DNA of 38,632 bases. It comes from Cacconaster sp045642485 (GTDB lineage: Bacteria > Bacteroidota > Bacteroidia > Bacteroidales > UBA932). The notes below the pieces were generated by a model, which did not search any database, was not told where the DNA came from, and saw only the letters and a list, made by a program, of their open reading frames with translations. The translations under genes and the position numbers were made by a program. Positions 8,785-18,002 of the stretch are shown in pieces. Each line of letters opens with the position of its first letter. Positions within the stretch are counted from its first letter, which is position 1. The stretch covers positions 1 to 38,632 of the forward strand of contig JAZUIV010000004.1 of the NCBI GenBank assembly GCA_045642485.1. The letters run 5' to 3'.

Positions 8785-9801
8785 ATGTTATTTTCATTTT
8801 TGACACAAGACATAGCCATTGACCTCGGGACTGCCAACACCGTAATCTTTATGGATGACAAGAAAGTGGTCGATGAGCCGTCCATCATAGCCATTGACAG
8901 ACTTAGCGGCAAAGTTGTGGCAGTCGGGAACAAAGCCAAGGAAATGCACGAAAAGGAAAGTCCCAACATCAGGACCATCCGTCCCCTGAAGGATGGAGTG
9001 ATTGCCGATTTCGATGCCGCTGAAAATATGATACGGGAGTTCATAAAGATGACAAAAAGCAATAAGAGCATCTTCTCTCCAAGCTACCATATGATTGTCT
9101 GCATTCCCTCCGGTTCTACAGAAGTGGAAAAACGTGCCGTGCGCGATGCGGCCGAACACTCCGGAGCCCGTGAATTCCATATGATATATGAGCCTATGGC
9201 CGCGGCACTGGGAATCGGCCTGAATGTCACTGCCCCTTCAGGCAGTATGATAGTCGATATCGGAGGCGGCACCACCGAAATCGCCGTCATCTCCCTCGGA
9301 GGCATTGTGGCGGATGAGAGCATAAAGGTTGCCGGAGACACATTCACCCTGGAGATTCAGCAATATCTGCGTCAGCAGTACAACATACGTGTGGGAGAAA
9401 TCTCGGCGGAAAGGGTCAAAATCGAGGTCGGCTCGGCGCTTTCCTCCCTGGATGACGCCCCCGAGCCATACATAATCATAGCTCCCAACGTAATGACAGT
9501 CCATCCTGTAGAGGCATCGATAACCTATCAGGAAATCGCCCACTGTCTTGACAAATCCATCTCAAAGATAGAATCCAGCATCTTCTCCGTATTGGAGAAA
9601 ACTCCTCCCGAGCTCTACGGAGACATCGTAAAGAAAGGTATCTTCCTCACCGGTGGAGGCGCATTGCTCCGGGGTCTGGCACAACGTCTGGCCAATAGGG
9701 TAAACATAGATTTTCACGTTGCCGAGGATCCCCTTCGCGCCGTTGCCAGAGGCACGGGCATAGCTCTGAAGAATCCGTCATATCCATTCCTTATGAGATA
9801 A
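8785..9801 (+). CDS. mreB: Rod shape-determining protein MreB
   Basis: 338-residue bacterial actin that polymerises under the membrane and guides lateral wall synthesis by the elongasome. The phosphate-binding loops DLGTANTVIFMDDKKVV and VDIGGGTTEIAVISLGGIV and the adenosine motif GIFLTGGGALLRGL are all present, with the MreB-specific YEPMAAALGIGL segment. The length is usual for the family. First gene of a tightly packed operon: its stop codon shares its last base with the mreC ATG. Expression is probably driven by the TAATTTTG box at 8738. Confidence 0.97.
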   Translation: MLFSFLTQDIAIDLGTANTVIFMDDKKVVDEPSIIAIDRLSGKVVAVGNKAKEMHEKESPNIRTIRPLKDGVIADFDAAENMIREFIKMTKSNKSIFSPSYHMIVCIPSGSTEVEKRAVRDAAEHSGAREFHMIYEPMAAALGIGLNVTAPSGSMIVDIGGGTTEIAVISLGGIVADESIKVAGDTFTLEIQQYLRQQYNIRVGEISAERVKIEVGSALSSLDDAPEPYIIIAPNVMTVHPVEASITYQEIAHCLDKSISKIESSIFSVLEKTPPELYGDIVKKGIFLTGGGALLRGLAQRLANRVNIDFHVAEDPLRAVARGTGIALKNPSYPFLMR

Positions 9802-10619
9802 TGTCTGACAACCGCAGACTAATATCCGCAGTTTTGTCAGCCGGGCTGTTCATTCTGCTTGAAACAGGTTCGGTCCTGATGATAGTCAACAATGGAATCG
9901 TACAGAAATTCAGGGCAATAAAGTCTCTCCGCGATGCGCAGTCGTTCGTTTGGGAAAAAGAGGCGGAAGTCAGAAGGTTTCTCCGCTACAAGACCGACAA
10001 CGAAGCACTGAGCGCTGAGAACATCCGCCTGAAGAACGAACTTTCAGCTTACCGGCGTCTGCATTACAGCAATAACGGCGGCATTGTCCCCTCCGAAGAC
10101 AAGAGATATGTCTATCTCGGAGCCAGGATAATAAAGAACACGTTGAACAGCCGCCACAATTATCTTGTCCTTGACAAAGGAGAGTCCTATGGGATACGGC
10201 CCGGGATGGGAGTGGTGACCTCGTCCGGAGTCATCGGCATTGTCGAGAGCACATCTGAAAAATACAGCAGCGTCATTTCGTTCATCAACTCAAACCAGAA
10301 CGTCAGCGTAAAGCTTACCGGAAGCGGTATGTTCGGGCCAATGTCCTGGGACGGAAGGTCAACCCGCAACGGCATCCTCAGGGGAATTCCCGCGTACGTG
10401 GAGGTCTCTGCCGGAGACAGTCTGGTCACGAGCGGATACTCGGATATCTTTCCCCCTGACATACCTGTGGGGACTGTAATCGGGACATCCATCACGGACG
10501 GAATGTCACAGGACATAGAGATACGGCTTTTCGAAGATTTCCGCTCACTTCGCACCGTATATGTCGTGATTGACAAAGACAAAGAAGAAATGGGAAGACT
10601 GATGCACAATGAACAGTAA
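9801..10619 (+). CDS. mreC: Rod shape-determining protein MreC
   Basis: 272 residues: an N-terminal membrane anchor (about residues 11-30), a coiled-coil-like stretch rich in charged residues (KSLRDAQSFVWEKEAEV onward) and a periplasmic beta-rich part. The conserved segment YLVLDKGESYGIRPGMGVV and the later GDSLVTSGYSDIFPPDIPVG identify MreC. It links MreB and MreD to PBP2 in the elongasome. Start overlaps the mreB stop by one base; the end overlaps mreD by 11 bases. Confidence 0.94.
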   Translation: MSDNRRLISAVLSAGLFILLETGSVLMIVNNGIVQKFRAIKSLRDAQSFVWEKEAEVRRFLRYKTDNEALSAENIRLKNELSAYRRLHYSNNGGIVPSEDKRYVYLGARIIKNTLNSRHNYLVLDKGESYGIRPGMGVVTSSGVIGIVESTSEKYSSVISFINSNQNVSVKLTGSGMFGPMSWDGRSTRNGILRGIPAYVEVSAGDSLVTSGYSDIFPPDIPVGTVIGTSITDGMSQDIEIRLFEDFRSLRTVYVVIDKDKEEMGRLMHNEQ

Positions 10620-11112
10620 GCAACATACAGCCGCCCTGATTGCGATGATACTCATATTCCAGTTGGTGATCAACAACTTCATCAACCCGGGGCCCTATCT
10701 GTTCATCAGCCTGGTGCCCTTTGCAATATCTCTGATTCCACGCAGACTCCACAAAAACGTGACAATGGTAATCTGCTTTGGTCTGGGTCTGTTCATAGAT
10801 ATTCTGTCCAGAGGAGTCATCGGCGTCAACGCGGCGGCGGCAACCGCACTGGCGGCGCTCCGCGAGCCATTTTACAAAATCTTTATCAACAGGGACAGGC
10901 AGGACGTGGAGCATAATCCCGGAATCCATCAGTCAGGATTTTCAAAATATCTACTGTACATCTCCGCGGCAACCCTGTCATATATGCTGATTTATTGCTT
11001 CGCCGAAAGTTCAGGCATCGGAGACATCTTCTTTTTCCTGATTCAGTTTCTTCTCAGTTCACTGCTGAGCATAATCCTTTCCTGCTGCCTGAGCCTGACG
11101 GTAAAAGTATGA
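10609..11112 (+). CDS. mreD: Rod shape-determining protein MreD
   Basis: 167-residue, very hydrophobic protein with about five membrane segments, in the canonical position between mreC and the PBP2 gene. MreD sequences are poorly conserved, so identification relies on length, topology and gene order. The YLFISLVPFAISLIP and CFGLGLFIDILSRGVIGVNA segments fit the family. It is thought to help assemble the elongasome membrane complex with MreC and RodA. Confidence 0.88.
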   Translation: MNSKQHTAALIAMILIFQLVINNFINPGPYLFISLVPFAISLIPRRLHKNVTMVICFGLGLFIDILSRGVIGVNAAAATALAALREPFYKIFINRDRQDVEHNPGIHQSGFSKYLLYISAATLSYMLIYCFAESSGIGDIFFFLIQFLLSSLLSIILSCCLSLTVKV

Positions 11113-11132
11113 CCTTCTGATTTGCTGTAATT

Positions 11133-12965
11133 ATGGCCCTGTTCAAAGAAAGACATACGGTTCTTGTCGCTGCGATTGCCACAGTGTTCGTCATTATAGC
11201 CGTCAGACTGTTCATCGTACAGATTATTGACAAAAAATACAGGATTACCGCCGAAAACAACGCGCTCAAATACGAAAGGCTCTATCCGGCTCGCGGGGTG
11301 ATTCTCGACCGCAACGGGAAGATGATTGTGAGCAATGTAGCCTCATACGACATTATGGTGACCCCCGCCAATGTCCGTCCGTTCGACACTCTGGCCCTCT
11401 GCCGCATTCTCAATCTGGACACCGCTTCAGTGAACGCCAGATTCCGCGACTACCGCAAGTATCGCACAAGAATAGGGTTTCAGACTCTGCCTTTCAAGAA
11501 ACAGGTTTCCAACGAACAGTACAACGTCTTCTGCGAGCAGGAATACAAATTCCCCGGATTTTCAGTGATCGCCAGGACCACTCGCACCTACCCGATAAAT
11601 ACAGGAGGCAATCTTCTGGGCTACATTTCAGAGGTCGATGCAGATTTCCTGAAAGAAAATCCCGAGTACAAAAGTGGGGATTATATCGGAAAGACAGGGA
11701 TAGAAAAAGCTTTCGAGCCTTTGCTCAGAGGTGAAAAGGGTTATAAGATATACCTTCGGGACTCGCGGAACCGCATCAAGGACCGCTTTATGGAAGGCAA
11801 TTATGACAAGGAGGCAGTTCCGGGCAAAAATTTGACAACCACAATCGATGCAGACATTCAGTCATACGGCGAACAGTTGATGACGAACAAAGTCGGCTCG
11901 GTAGTGGCCATAGAACCTTCCACCGGGGATATTCTGGCAATGGTCTCCAGCCCCGGAATCAGTGTCGAGATGCTGTCCGACATAAGCGCGCACTATCAGG
12001 AAATCGTCAAGAACCCCTACAAGCCGATGTTCAACAGAGCCGTTATGTCCGCACAACCTCCGGGGTCCGTATTCAAACTGGTCAACAGTCTGATAGGACT
12101 GCAGGAAGGAGTCTTCACCCCCGAGACGAGATACCCCTGTTACGGGGGCTATTCAGTGGGGAATCTGCACGTAGGCTGTCACTCCCATCCCAGTCCCCTT
12201 AATCTGTATGAATCCATAATGACCTCCTGCAACGCATATTTCTGCTATGTGTTCCGTTCGATTGTGGACAACCCGAAATACGGAAGTTCGCGCAAGGGTT
12301 TTGAGAAATGGAAACAGTATACGGAAAGTTTCGGATTCGGACTCAAGCTCGGCAGCGATATTCCCACAGAACTGTCCGGAACGATGCCGACCGTTAAACG
12401 TTATGACAAGCTGCACGGAAAAGGGAGATGGAAAGCCCTGTCCATCATCTCGCTTGCCATAGGGCAGGGAGAAATCGGCTGCACTCCCCTGCACATAGCC
12501 AATCTGGCGGCCACAATAGCCAACCGCGGTTACTACTACACCCCGCATCTGCAGAAAGACACGGAAGAGACGCCTCTTGACCCGCGGTTCAAGGAACGCC
12601 ACTACACGATGGTGGATACCGCCTATTTCGACGAGGTAATCAAGGGGATGGCGATGGCTGTATCCGGTGGCACAGCGAGGATTGCCGCGATACCCGGTGT
12701 GGAAGTGTGTGGCAAGACAGGCACCGCACAGAATCCTCACGGAGCGGACCACTCGGTCTTCATCTGCTTCGCGCCAAGGGAGAATCCTAAAATCGCAATA
12801 GCGGCATATGTGGAGAACGGCGGATTCGGCGCCTCCTATGCGGCCCCTATAGCATCCCTTATAGCAGAAAAATATCTCCTCGGGGAAATTTCCGAAGGGA
12901 GAAAGTATATTGAAAAAAATATGTTGGATGCCAATCTGATGGACAGAGTGAAAGTCAGGAAATGA
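11133..12965 (+). CDS. mrdA: Penicillin-binding protein 2 (elongasome transpeptidase)
   Basis: 610-residue class B PBP that crosslinks lateral-wall peptidoglycan in the periplasm as the partner of RodA. One N-terminal membrane segment (about 10-31) is followed by the pedestal domain with the hallmark RLYPARGVILDRNGKMIVSN (close to 49-68) and the transpeptidase domain with active-site SVFK (312-315), SCN (365-367) and KTGT (528-531). Lies 20 bases after mreD; its stop overlaps the rodA start as ATGA. Confidence 0.96.
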   Translation: MALFKERHTVLVAAIATVFVIIAVRLFIVQIIDKKYRITAENNALKYERLYPARGVILDRNGKMIVSNVASYDIMVTPANVRPFDTLALCRILNLDTASVNARFRDYRKYRTRIGFQTLPFKKQVSNEQYNVFCEQEYKFPGFSVIARTTRTYPINTGGNLLGYISEVDADFLKENPEYKSGDYIGKTGIEKAFEPLLRGEKGYKIYLRDSRNRIKDRFMEGNYDKEAVPGKNLTTTIDADIQSYGEQLMTNKVGSVVAIEPSTGDILAMVSSPGISVEMLSDISAHYQEIVKNPYKPMFNRAVMSAQPPGSVFKLVNSLIGLQEGVFTPETRYPCYGGYSVGNLHVGCHSHPSPLNLYESIMTSCNAYFCYVFRSIVDNPKYGSSRKGFEKWKQYTESFGFGLKLGSDIPTELSGTMPTVKRYDKLHGKGRWKALSIISLAIGQGEIGCTPLHIANLAATIANRGYYYTPHLQKDTEETPLDPRFKERHYTMVDTAYFDEVIKGMAMAVSGGTARIAAIPGVEVCGKTGTAQNPHGADHSVFICFAPRENPKIAIAAYVENGGFGASYAAPIASLIAEKYLLGEISEGRKYIEKNMLDANLMDRVKVRK

Positions 12966-14365
12966 GTTCCGCCGCATATAGAAAACTTGACTGGACGGCC
13001 ATTGTCCTTTACCTGCTGCTCGTGATTTTCGGGTGGTTGAACATTTTTTCATCTTCTTTCGTGGAAGACAAGGCGTTCTTTGACCTGTCAACCAAGTACG
13101 GGATGCAACTGATATGGATTGCAACCTCCCTTGTCATTGCCTTTGTAATTCTGTTTTCAATTCCATCAGGAGCCTTCACCGCGATAGCTCCGCCCTTCTA
13201 CATCGCGATGGCAGTTCTGCTGGTTGCCGTAGCCTTCCTCGGAGTGGAAATCAACGGCTCCAAGTCCTGGTTCGCCATCGGCCCGTTCCGCCTCCAGCCG
13301 GCGGAATTCTCCAAATTTTCGACATCACTCCTGCTTGCCTATATTCTCGGCCGGTACGATTTCAATTTCAGAAAAGTACGTCACGCCACCCGTGCCTGTC
13401 TGGTCATCCTGATTCCCATACTGCTCATATTGATGGAAAAAGAGACCGGTTCCGCCCTGGTATATCTGGGATTTCTGCTCGTATGCTACAGGGAAGGGAT
13501 GAACGGCTGGACTCTTCTTTCCGGGTTGATTGCCATACTGCTGTTCATAGTTACTATGGTTGCATCACCGGCAATCGCAGTGACGGTTCTCACCGGAATT
13601 CTGTTCCTGACCGCCGCCTCGTACTCTCCAAAGCCTTTCAGATGGATTGCCTTCGGAGTTATTTCCGTAGTTGCCCTCCTGTTTCTGCTGAAAATACCGA
13701 AGGAAGACACTACCGTTACCGGTATTCTGGTCTGGACGATTCCGGCCTCCATAATTGCCGCAATATTTCTGGCAGTCAAAAGAAATTACATCGGCAGAAA
13801 TCTTCTCATAGGATATGCCTGCGGAATCATTATGATTCTTTCTGTCCAGCTTATATTCGACAAAATTCTCCAGGATCACCAGAAAGCCAGAATAGAAGTT
13901 CTGTTCGGACTTCGAGAAGAACCGATGGGAGTCGGATACAATGTCCACCAGTCCCTTATTGCCATAGGTTCCGGAGGATTTTCAGGCAAAGGATTTCTTA
14001 ACGGTACACAGACACGCTACGGATTCGTTCCGGAGCAATCCACGGATTTCATATTCTGCACGGTCGGAGAAGAGTGGGGCTTTATCGGCACCATTGCTGT
14101 CCTGGGTCTCTATCTCGCCCTGATATTGCATCTGACAGGCTCGGCCGAAAAACAGGATGACAAGTTCACGCGAATATACGGATACTGTGCAGCCAGCTGC
14201 ATACTGATGCACGTCGTCATCAACGTCGGTATGACAATCGGCCTTATGCCTGTGATAGGAATACCCCTTCCCTTTATGAGTTATGGAGGTTCGTCGTTAT
14301 GGGCGTTCACCATCCTGCTCTTCACATATTTGAAATTGGACTATGACAGAAAAATCAAACGATAA
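12962..14365 (+). CDS. rodA: RodA, SEDS-family peptidoglycan glycosyltransferase
   Basis: 467-residue polytopic membrane protein of the FtsW/RodA/SpoVE (SEDS) family, which polymerises lipid II during elongation together with PBP2. About ten or more hydrophobic helices are visible. SEDS motifs include NGSKSWFAIGPFRLQPAEFS with the conserved PAEF, the extracellular loop region ending in FVPEQSTDFIFCTVGEEWG, and the C-terminal IGLMPVIGIPLPFMSYGGSS. It is somewhat longer than the E. coli protein, with extra membrane helices in the middle, a common trait in this phylum. gcvP follows within 8 bases. Confidence 0.95.
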   Translation: MSSAAYRKLDWTAIVLYLLLVIFGWLNIFSSSFVEDKAFFDLSTKYGMQLIWIATSLVIAFVILFSIPSGAFTAIAPPFYIAMAVLLVAVAFLGVEINGSKSWFAIGPFRLQPAEFSKFSTSLLLAYILGRYDFNFRKVRHATRACLVILIPILLILMEKETGSALVYLGFLLVCYREGMNGWTLLSGLIAILLFIVTMVASPAIAVTVLTGILFLTAASYSPKPFRWIAFGVISVVALLFLLKIPKEDTTVTGILVWTIPASIIAAIFLAVKRNYIGRNLLIGYACGIIMILSVQLIFDKILQDHQKARIEVLFGLREEPMGVGYNVHQSLIAIGSGGFSGKGFLNGTQTRYGFVPEQSTDFIFCTVGEEWGFIGTIAVLGLYLALILHLTGSAEKQDDKFTRIYGYCAASCILMHVVINVGMTIGLMPVIGIPLPFMSYGGSSLWAFTILLFTYLKLDYDRKIKR

Positions 14366-14372
14366 TAAAAAG

Positions 14373-17186
14373 ATGAAACAGACATTTTCAGACAGACACA
14401 ACGGCCCCAGACAGGGCGATGAAGCCGGGATGCTCAAGGCTCTCGGATGCGAGACATTGGAACAACTTGTAAACCGTACAGTCCCCGGAGACATAAGGTT
14501 GAATGCCCCCCTTGACCTTCCGGAGGCCATCAGTGAGAGCGAATATCTCTCCTCTCTGAAAAAGACGGCCTCGCTCAACAGGAATTTCCGTTCCCTGATA
14601 GGAACAGGTTTCTACGGGACCTACTCCCCCGCAGTCATCACACGCAACATTTTCGAGAATCCCGCCTGGTATACCTCTTATACGCCCTATCAGGCTGAAA
14701 TCTCACAGGGAAGGCTCGAAGCCCTGCTGAATTTTCAGACAATGATAAGTTCCCTAACAGGTTTCTCACTATCCAACTGCTCGATGCTGGATGACGCGAC
14801 AGCCGCGGCTGAAGCAATGCGTATGATGTTCAATCTACGCTCAAGAGAAGCCGTGAAGGAGAACAGAAACGTGCTTTTCGTTGACAACAACGTTTTCCCG
14901 GCAGTGCTCTCCGTCCTCAAAACCCGTTCCCGCGGTCTTGGCATCAGCATAGAAACAGGCGACTATGCCTCCTGCTGTATCAAAGGAGAATGCTTTGGAG
15001 CAATCGTCCAGTACCCTGCGGCAGACGGACAGGTTAGAGATTACAGCGATTTCAGCAGGACAGCCCACGAGAAGGGCGTGATGGTGGCCGCATACTGCGA
15101 CATTCTCGCCCTTGCAATCCTGAAGGAACCGGCAGCCTGGGGCGCCGACATCGCGTTCGGTTCCGCCCAGAGATTCGGACTTCCGATGGGATTCGGAGGC
15201 CCGACTGCAGGATTCCTGGCCTGCAGCGACCAGTACAGAAGGACAATCCCCGGGAGAATCATCGGCGTTTCGGTAGACAGGCTCGGCAAAAAATCCTACC
15301 GGCTTGCCCTCCAGACCCGCGAACAGCACATCAAGAGAGAGAAAGCGACATCCAATATCTGCACTGCAACCGCACTTATGGCAACTATGACAGGAATGTT
15401 CGCTGTATGGTACGGTCCTGAAGGCATACGTTCAATCGCTCAGAATGCATTCGACTGCGCGCATCTTGCGGCGGAAAGTCTGAGAAAAGCAGGATACATA
15501 CTTGCCTGCGAAGACTTTTTCGATACCATTACCCTCAAGGTGGCGGACGTTGCCGACATCAGGGAGAAATCGGAAAAAGCCGGGTTCAACTTCTGCTACC
15601 CCGGTGAGGATGTCGTCCGAATCAGTTTCGACGAGTTGTCAACTCCGGAAGAAGTTGCCGCAGTCTGCGGAATTTTCGGATGCACCGTGGTCGGTCCCGA
15701 AAAGGTATCAGGCAACGCGAAAATGGCAAGGGTTTCCCCCATCCTGACGGAGAAAGTGTTCAACAGCCACCATTCCGAAACGGAGATGATGAGATACATA
15801 AAGGCCCTCGAACGCCGGGACATATCACTTGCACACTCGATGATTCCGCTCGGAAGCTGCACGATGAAACTGAATGCCGCCGTCGAAATGCTGCCTCTCT
15901 CCTGGAGTGAATTCGGGAATCTCCACCCCTATGCCCCGGCCTGGCAGTGCGAGGGCACAATGCAGATTATCCGCGAAGTGGAACATTACCTTGCAGTTAT
16001 TACAGGATTCGCAGGATGCTCTCTGCAGCCCAACAGCGGCGCAGCCGGAGAATACGCAGGCCTGACCACAATCCGCAACTATCTGCTCGCAAACGGAGGA
16101 GAAAACAGGAACATAATGATTATCCCCACCTCGGCGCACGGCACAAACCCCGCATCTGCCGCGATGGCAGGATTCGACATCGAACTTGTCAGCTGCGATG
16201 ACAATGGAAACATCGACGTGGAGGAACTTGCCTCGAAAGCTGAGGCCGCAGGAGAGAATCTCGCCGGAATGATGATTACCTACCCCTCCACACACGGAGT
16301 GTTCGAAGTGAGAATCCGCGAAATAGCAGACATCATCCACCGCCACGGAGGCCTTCTCTATATGGACGGTGCCAATATGAACGCCCAGGTAGGTCTGACT
16401 AATCCCGGCACAATCGGAGCGGATGTCTGTCACCTCAACCTGCACAAGACATTTGCAATGCCTCACGGAGGAGGCGGTCCCGGTGTGGGCCCGATCTGTG
16501 CCACCACCGCGCTTGTCCCTTATCTTCCCGGGCATCCGGAAATCCCCGAATGCGGAGGGGAAGGCATCACCGCGGTCAGTGCGGCGCCCTATGGCAGCCC
16601 GCTGCTCCTGCCCATCACCCACGCCTATATCCGGCTGCTTGGAGCTGAAGGTCTGAAGAAAGCTTCAGAAATAGCGATATTGAACGCCAACTACATCTCC
16701 GCCAAACTTCTGCCGGAGTTGAAGACTCTCTATACCGGAGCCACCGGATTCGTAGCCCACGAGTGCATCATAGACCTTCGCCATTTCCGCAGCGAGTACG
16801 GGGTGGATGCCACCGACGTGGCCAAGAGACTTATGGACTTCGGATTCCACGCCCCCACCCTCTCATTCCCCGTTCATGAGACTCTTATGATAGAGCCCAC
16901 TGAAAGCGAGCCCAAGGAGGAGCTTGACCGCTTCGTGGAGGCAGTCAAGACCATCGTCAATGAATGTGAGCAGATTCGCACAGGCGAACTGGACAAGGAT
17001 GACAACCCTCTCAAGATGTCACCCCACACAGCCGAAGAAGTCTGCTCCGACACCTGGAATCACCCCTACAGCAGAACCAAGGCGGCATATCCGCTCGAAT
17101 GGCTGAAGGAAAACAAATTCTGGCCTGCCTGCAGCCGCGTCGATAACGGCTTCGGGGACAGAAATCTGGTGACCGTAAACGATTAG
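14373..17186 (+). CDS. gcvP: Glycine dehydrogenase (decarboxylating), P protein
   Basis: About 937 residues, the full-length single-chain form with both halves fused. It is the PLP-dependent P protein of the glycine cleavage system, releasing CO2 from glycine and loading the aminomethyl group on the H protein lipoyl arm. The PLP lysine sits in CHLNLHKTFAMPHGGGGPG; other landmarks are SLIGTGFYGTYSPAVITRNI, HSMIPLGSCTMKLNA and ITYPSTHGVFE. I prefer ATG 14373, 7 bases after the rodA stop; ATG 14343 would add 10 non-conserved residues overlapping rodA. No gcvT, gcvH or lpd is nearby, so the partner subunits lie elsewhere. Confidence 0.95.
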   Translation: MKQTFSDRHNGPRQGDEAGMLKALGCETLEQLVNRTVPGDIRLNAPLDLPEAISESEYLSSLKKTASLNRNFRSLIGTGFYGTYSPAVITRNIFENPAWYTSYTPYQAEISQGRLEALLNFQTMISSLTGFSLSNCSMLDDATAAAEAMRMMFNLRSREAVKENRNVLFVDNNVFPAVLSVLKTRSRGLGISIETGDYASCCIKGECFGAIVQYPAADGQVRDYSDFSRTAHEKGVMVAAYCDILALAILKEPAAWGADIAFGSAQRFGLPMGFGGPTAGFLACSDQYRRTIPGRIIGVSVDRLGKKSYRLALQTREQHIKREKATSNICTATALMATMTGMFAVWYGPEGIRSIAQNAFDCAHLAAESLRKAGYILACEDFFDTITLKVADVADIREKSEKAGFNFCYPGEDVVRISFDELSTPEEVAAVCGIFGCTVVGPEKVSGNAKMARVSPILTEKVFNSHHSETEMMRYIKALERRDISLAHSMIPLGSCTMKLNAAVEMLPLSWSEFGNLHPYAPAWQCEGTMQIIREVEHYLAVITGFAGCSLQPNSGAAGEYAGLTTIRNYLLANGGENRNIMIIPTSAHGTNPASAAMAGFDIELVSCDDNGNIDVEELASKAEAAGENLAGMMITYPSTHGVFEVRIREIADIIHRHGGLLYMDGANMNAQVGLTNPGTIGADVCHLNLHKTFAMPHGGGGPGVGPICATTALVPYLPGHPEIPECGGEGITAVSAAPYGSPLLLPITHAYIRLLGAEGLKKASEIAILNANYISAKLLPELKTLYTGATGFVAHECIIDLRHFRSEYGVDATDVAKRLMDFGFHAPTLSFPVHETLMIEPTESEPKEELDRFVEAVKTIVNECEQIRTGELDKDDNPLKMSPHTAEEVCSDTWNHPYSRTKAAYPLEWLKENKFWPACSRVDNGFGDRNLVTVND

Positions 17187-17189
17187 GCG

Positions 17190-17945
17190 ATGCTCAGGGA
17201 AGAAACCGTATTCGGGCCCATTCATTCCCGTAGGTTAGGCAATTCACTTGGAATCAATCTATTGCCTGTAAACGGGAAGATTTGCAATTTCGATTGCATC
17301 TACTGCGAGTGCGGATGGAACAGGGACGGGAGGGAGGACACAGTCCTCCCCACTTCCGATGCGGTCCATTCTGCACTTGAAGAGAAGTTGAAGAAACTGG
17401 CAGGAGATGGGGTACGGATTGACTCCATCACCTTCAGCGGTGACGGAGAACCTACCCTGAACCCCGGATTCCCGGAGATAATAGACGACGTCCTCTCGCT
17501 TAGGGACTTCTATTACCCTGCAGCTACTGTTTCAGTGCTCTCAAACGCCACCCGCGTACATATTCCCGGGATTTTCGCCGCTCTGTGCAAGGTGGACAAC
17601 CCGATTATGAAAATCGACGCACCCACTAACGAGTTGGCGGCATTGATAAACAATCCCGCCCCCGGCTATGACGTGGCGAAGGTCGTGGAGGCTCTGAGGA
17701 AATTCAACGGGAATTTCATCCTTCAGACTATGTTTCTCCGCAGTCCTGTGTTCGATTCATCGGCACCCGAGTCACTTGATGGTTGGATGAAGATTGTCAG
17801 ATATCTCAGGCCCAGGGAGATTATGGTCTATACCATTGACAGACCGACGCCGGACACGAATCTTTCCAAATTTTCCGAAGAAGAGATGAAAGCGATGGTG
17901 CTGCCGTTGATTGAAGAGGGCTTCAGAATACAGATACGAGGGTGA
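17190..17945 (+). CDS. Radical SAM protein (COG0731-type Fe-S oxidoreductase)
   Basis: 251-residue radical SAM enzyme. The 4Fe-4S cluster motif CNFDCIYC (C-x3-C-x2-C, around residues 32-39) lies just after the LGINLLPVNGKIC segment, and the SAM-binding TFSGDGEPTLNPGF motif is clear. This set is typical of the COG0731 group, related to wybutosine-synthesis enzymes, in which most bacterial members have no known reaction. No extra SPASM or twitch cysteine cluster is visible. ATG is 3 bases after the gcvP stop, so it is probably co-transcribed; whether it relates to glycine metabolism is unknown. Confidence 0.85.
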   Translation: MLREETVFGPIHSRRLGNSLGINLLPVNGKICNFDCIYCECGWNRDGREDTVLPTSDAVHSALEEKLKKLAGDGVRIDSITFSGDGEPTLNPGFPEIIDDVLSLRDFYYPAATVSVLSNATRVHIPGIFAALCKVDNPIMKIDAPTNELAALINNPAPGYDVAKVVEALRKFNGNFILQTMFLRSPVFDSSAPESLDGWMKIVRYLRPREIMVYTIDRPTPDTNLSKFSEEEMKAMVLPLIEEGFRIQIRG

Positions 17946-17948
17946 CCT

Positions 17949-17979
17949 TTTGAAATGCGAAATAAATAAACTAAATTTG
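17949..17979 (+). promoter_or_regulatory. Promoter of the xylB-xylA operon
   Basis: TTTG at 17949-17952 and TAAATTTG at 17972-17979 are separated by 19 bases, a complete match to the Bacteroidota -33/-7 consensus. Transcription should start near 17986, leaving a leader of about 17 bases before the xylB ATG at 18003. I see no obvious xylose-regulator operator. Confidence 0.7.
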
Positions 17980-18002
17980 AAAGACAAACACTCCAACTTG
18001 AT

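Noticed and set aside
8678..8806. N-terminal extension of ispD by 43 residues
   Set aside because: It would overlap the mreB start and both promoter boxes, and the residues are not conserved; ATG 8677 fits the family.
12153..13124. A 323-codon minus-strand frame across the PBP2 and rodA genes
   Set aside because: It crosses two confident genes and its translation is low-quality, rich in Cys, Arg and Gly with no motif.
15825..16622. A 265-codon minus-strand frame opposite gcvP
   Set aside because: It lies opposite the PLP-binding half of gcvP, which is beyond doubt coding; the product shows no domain.
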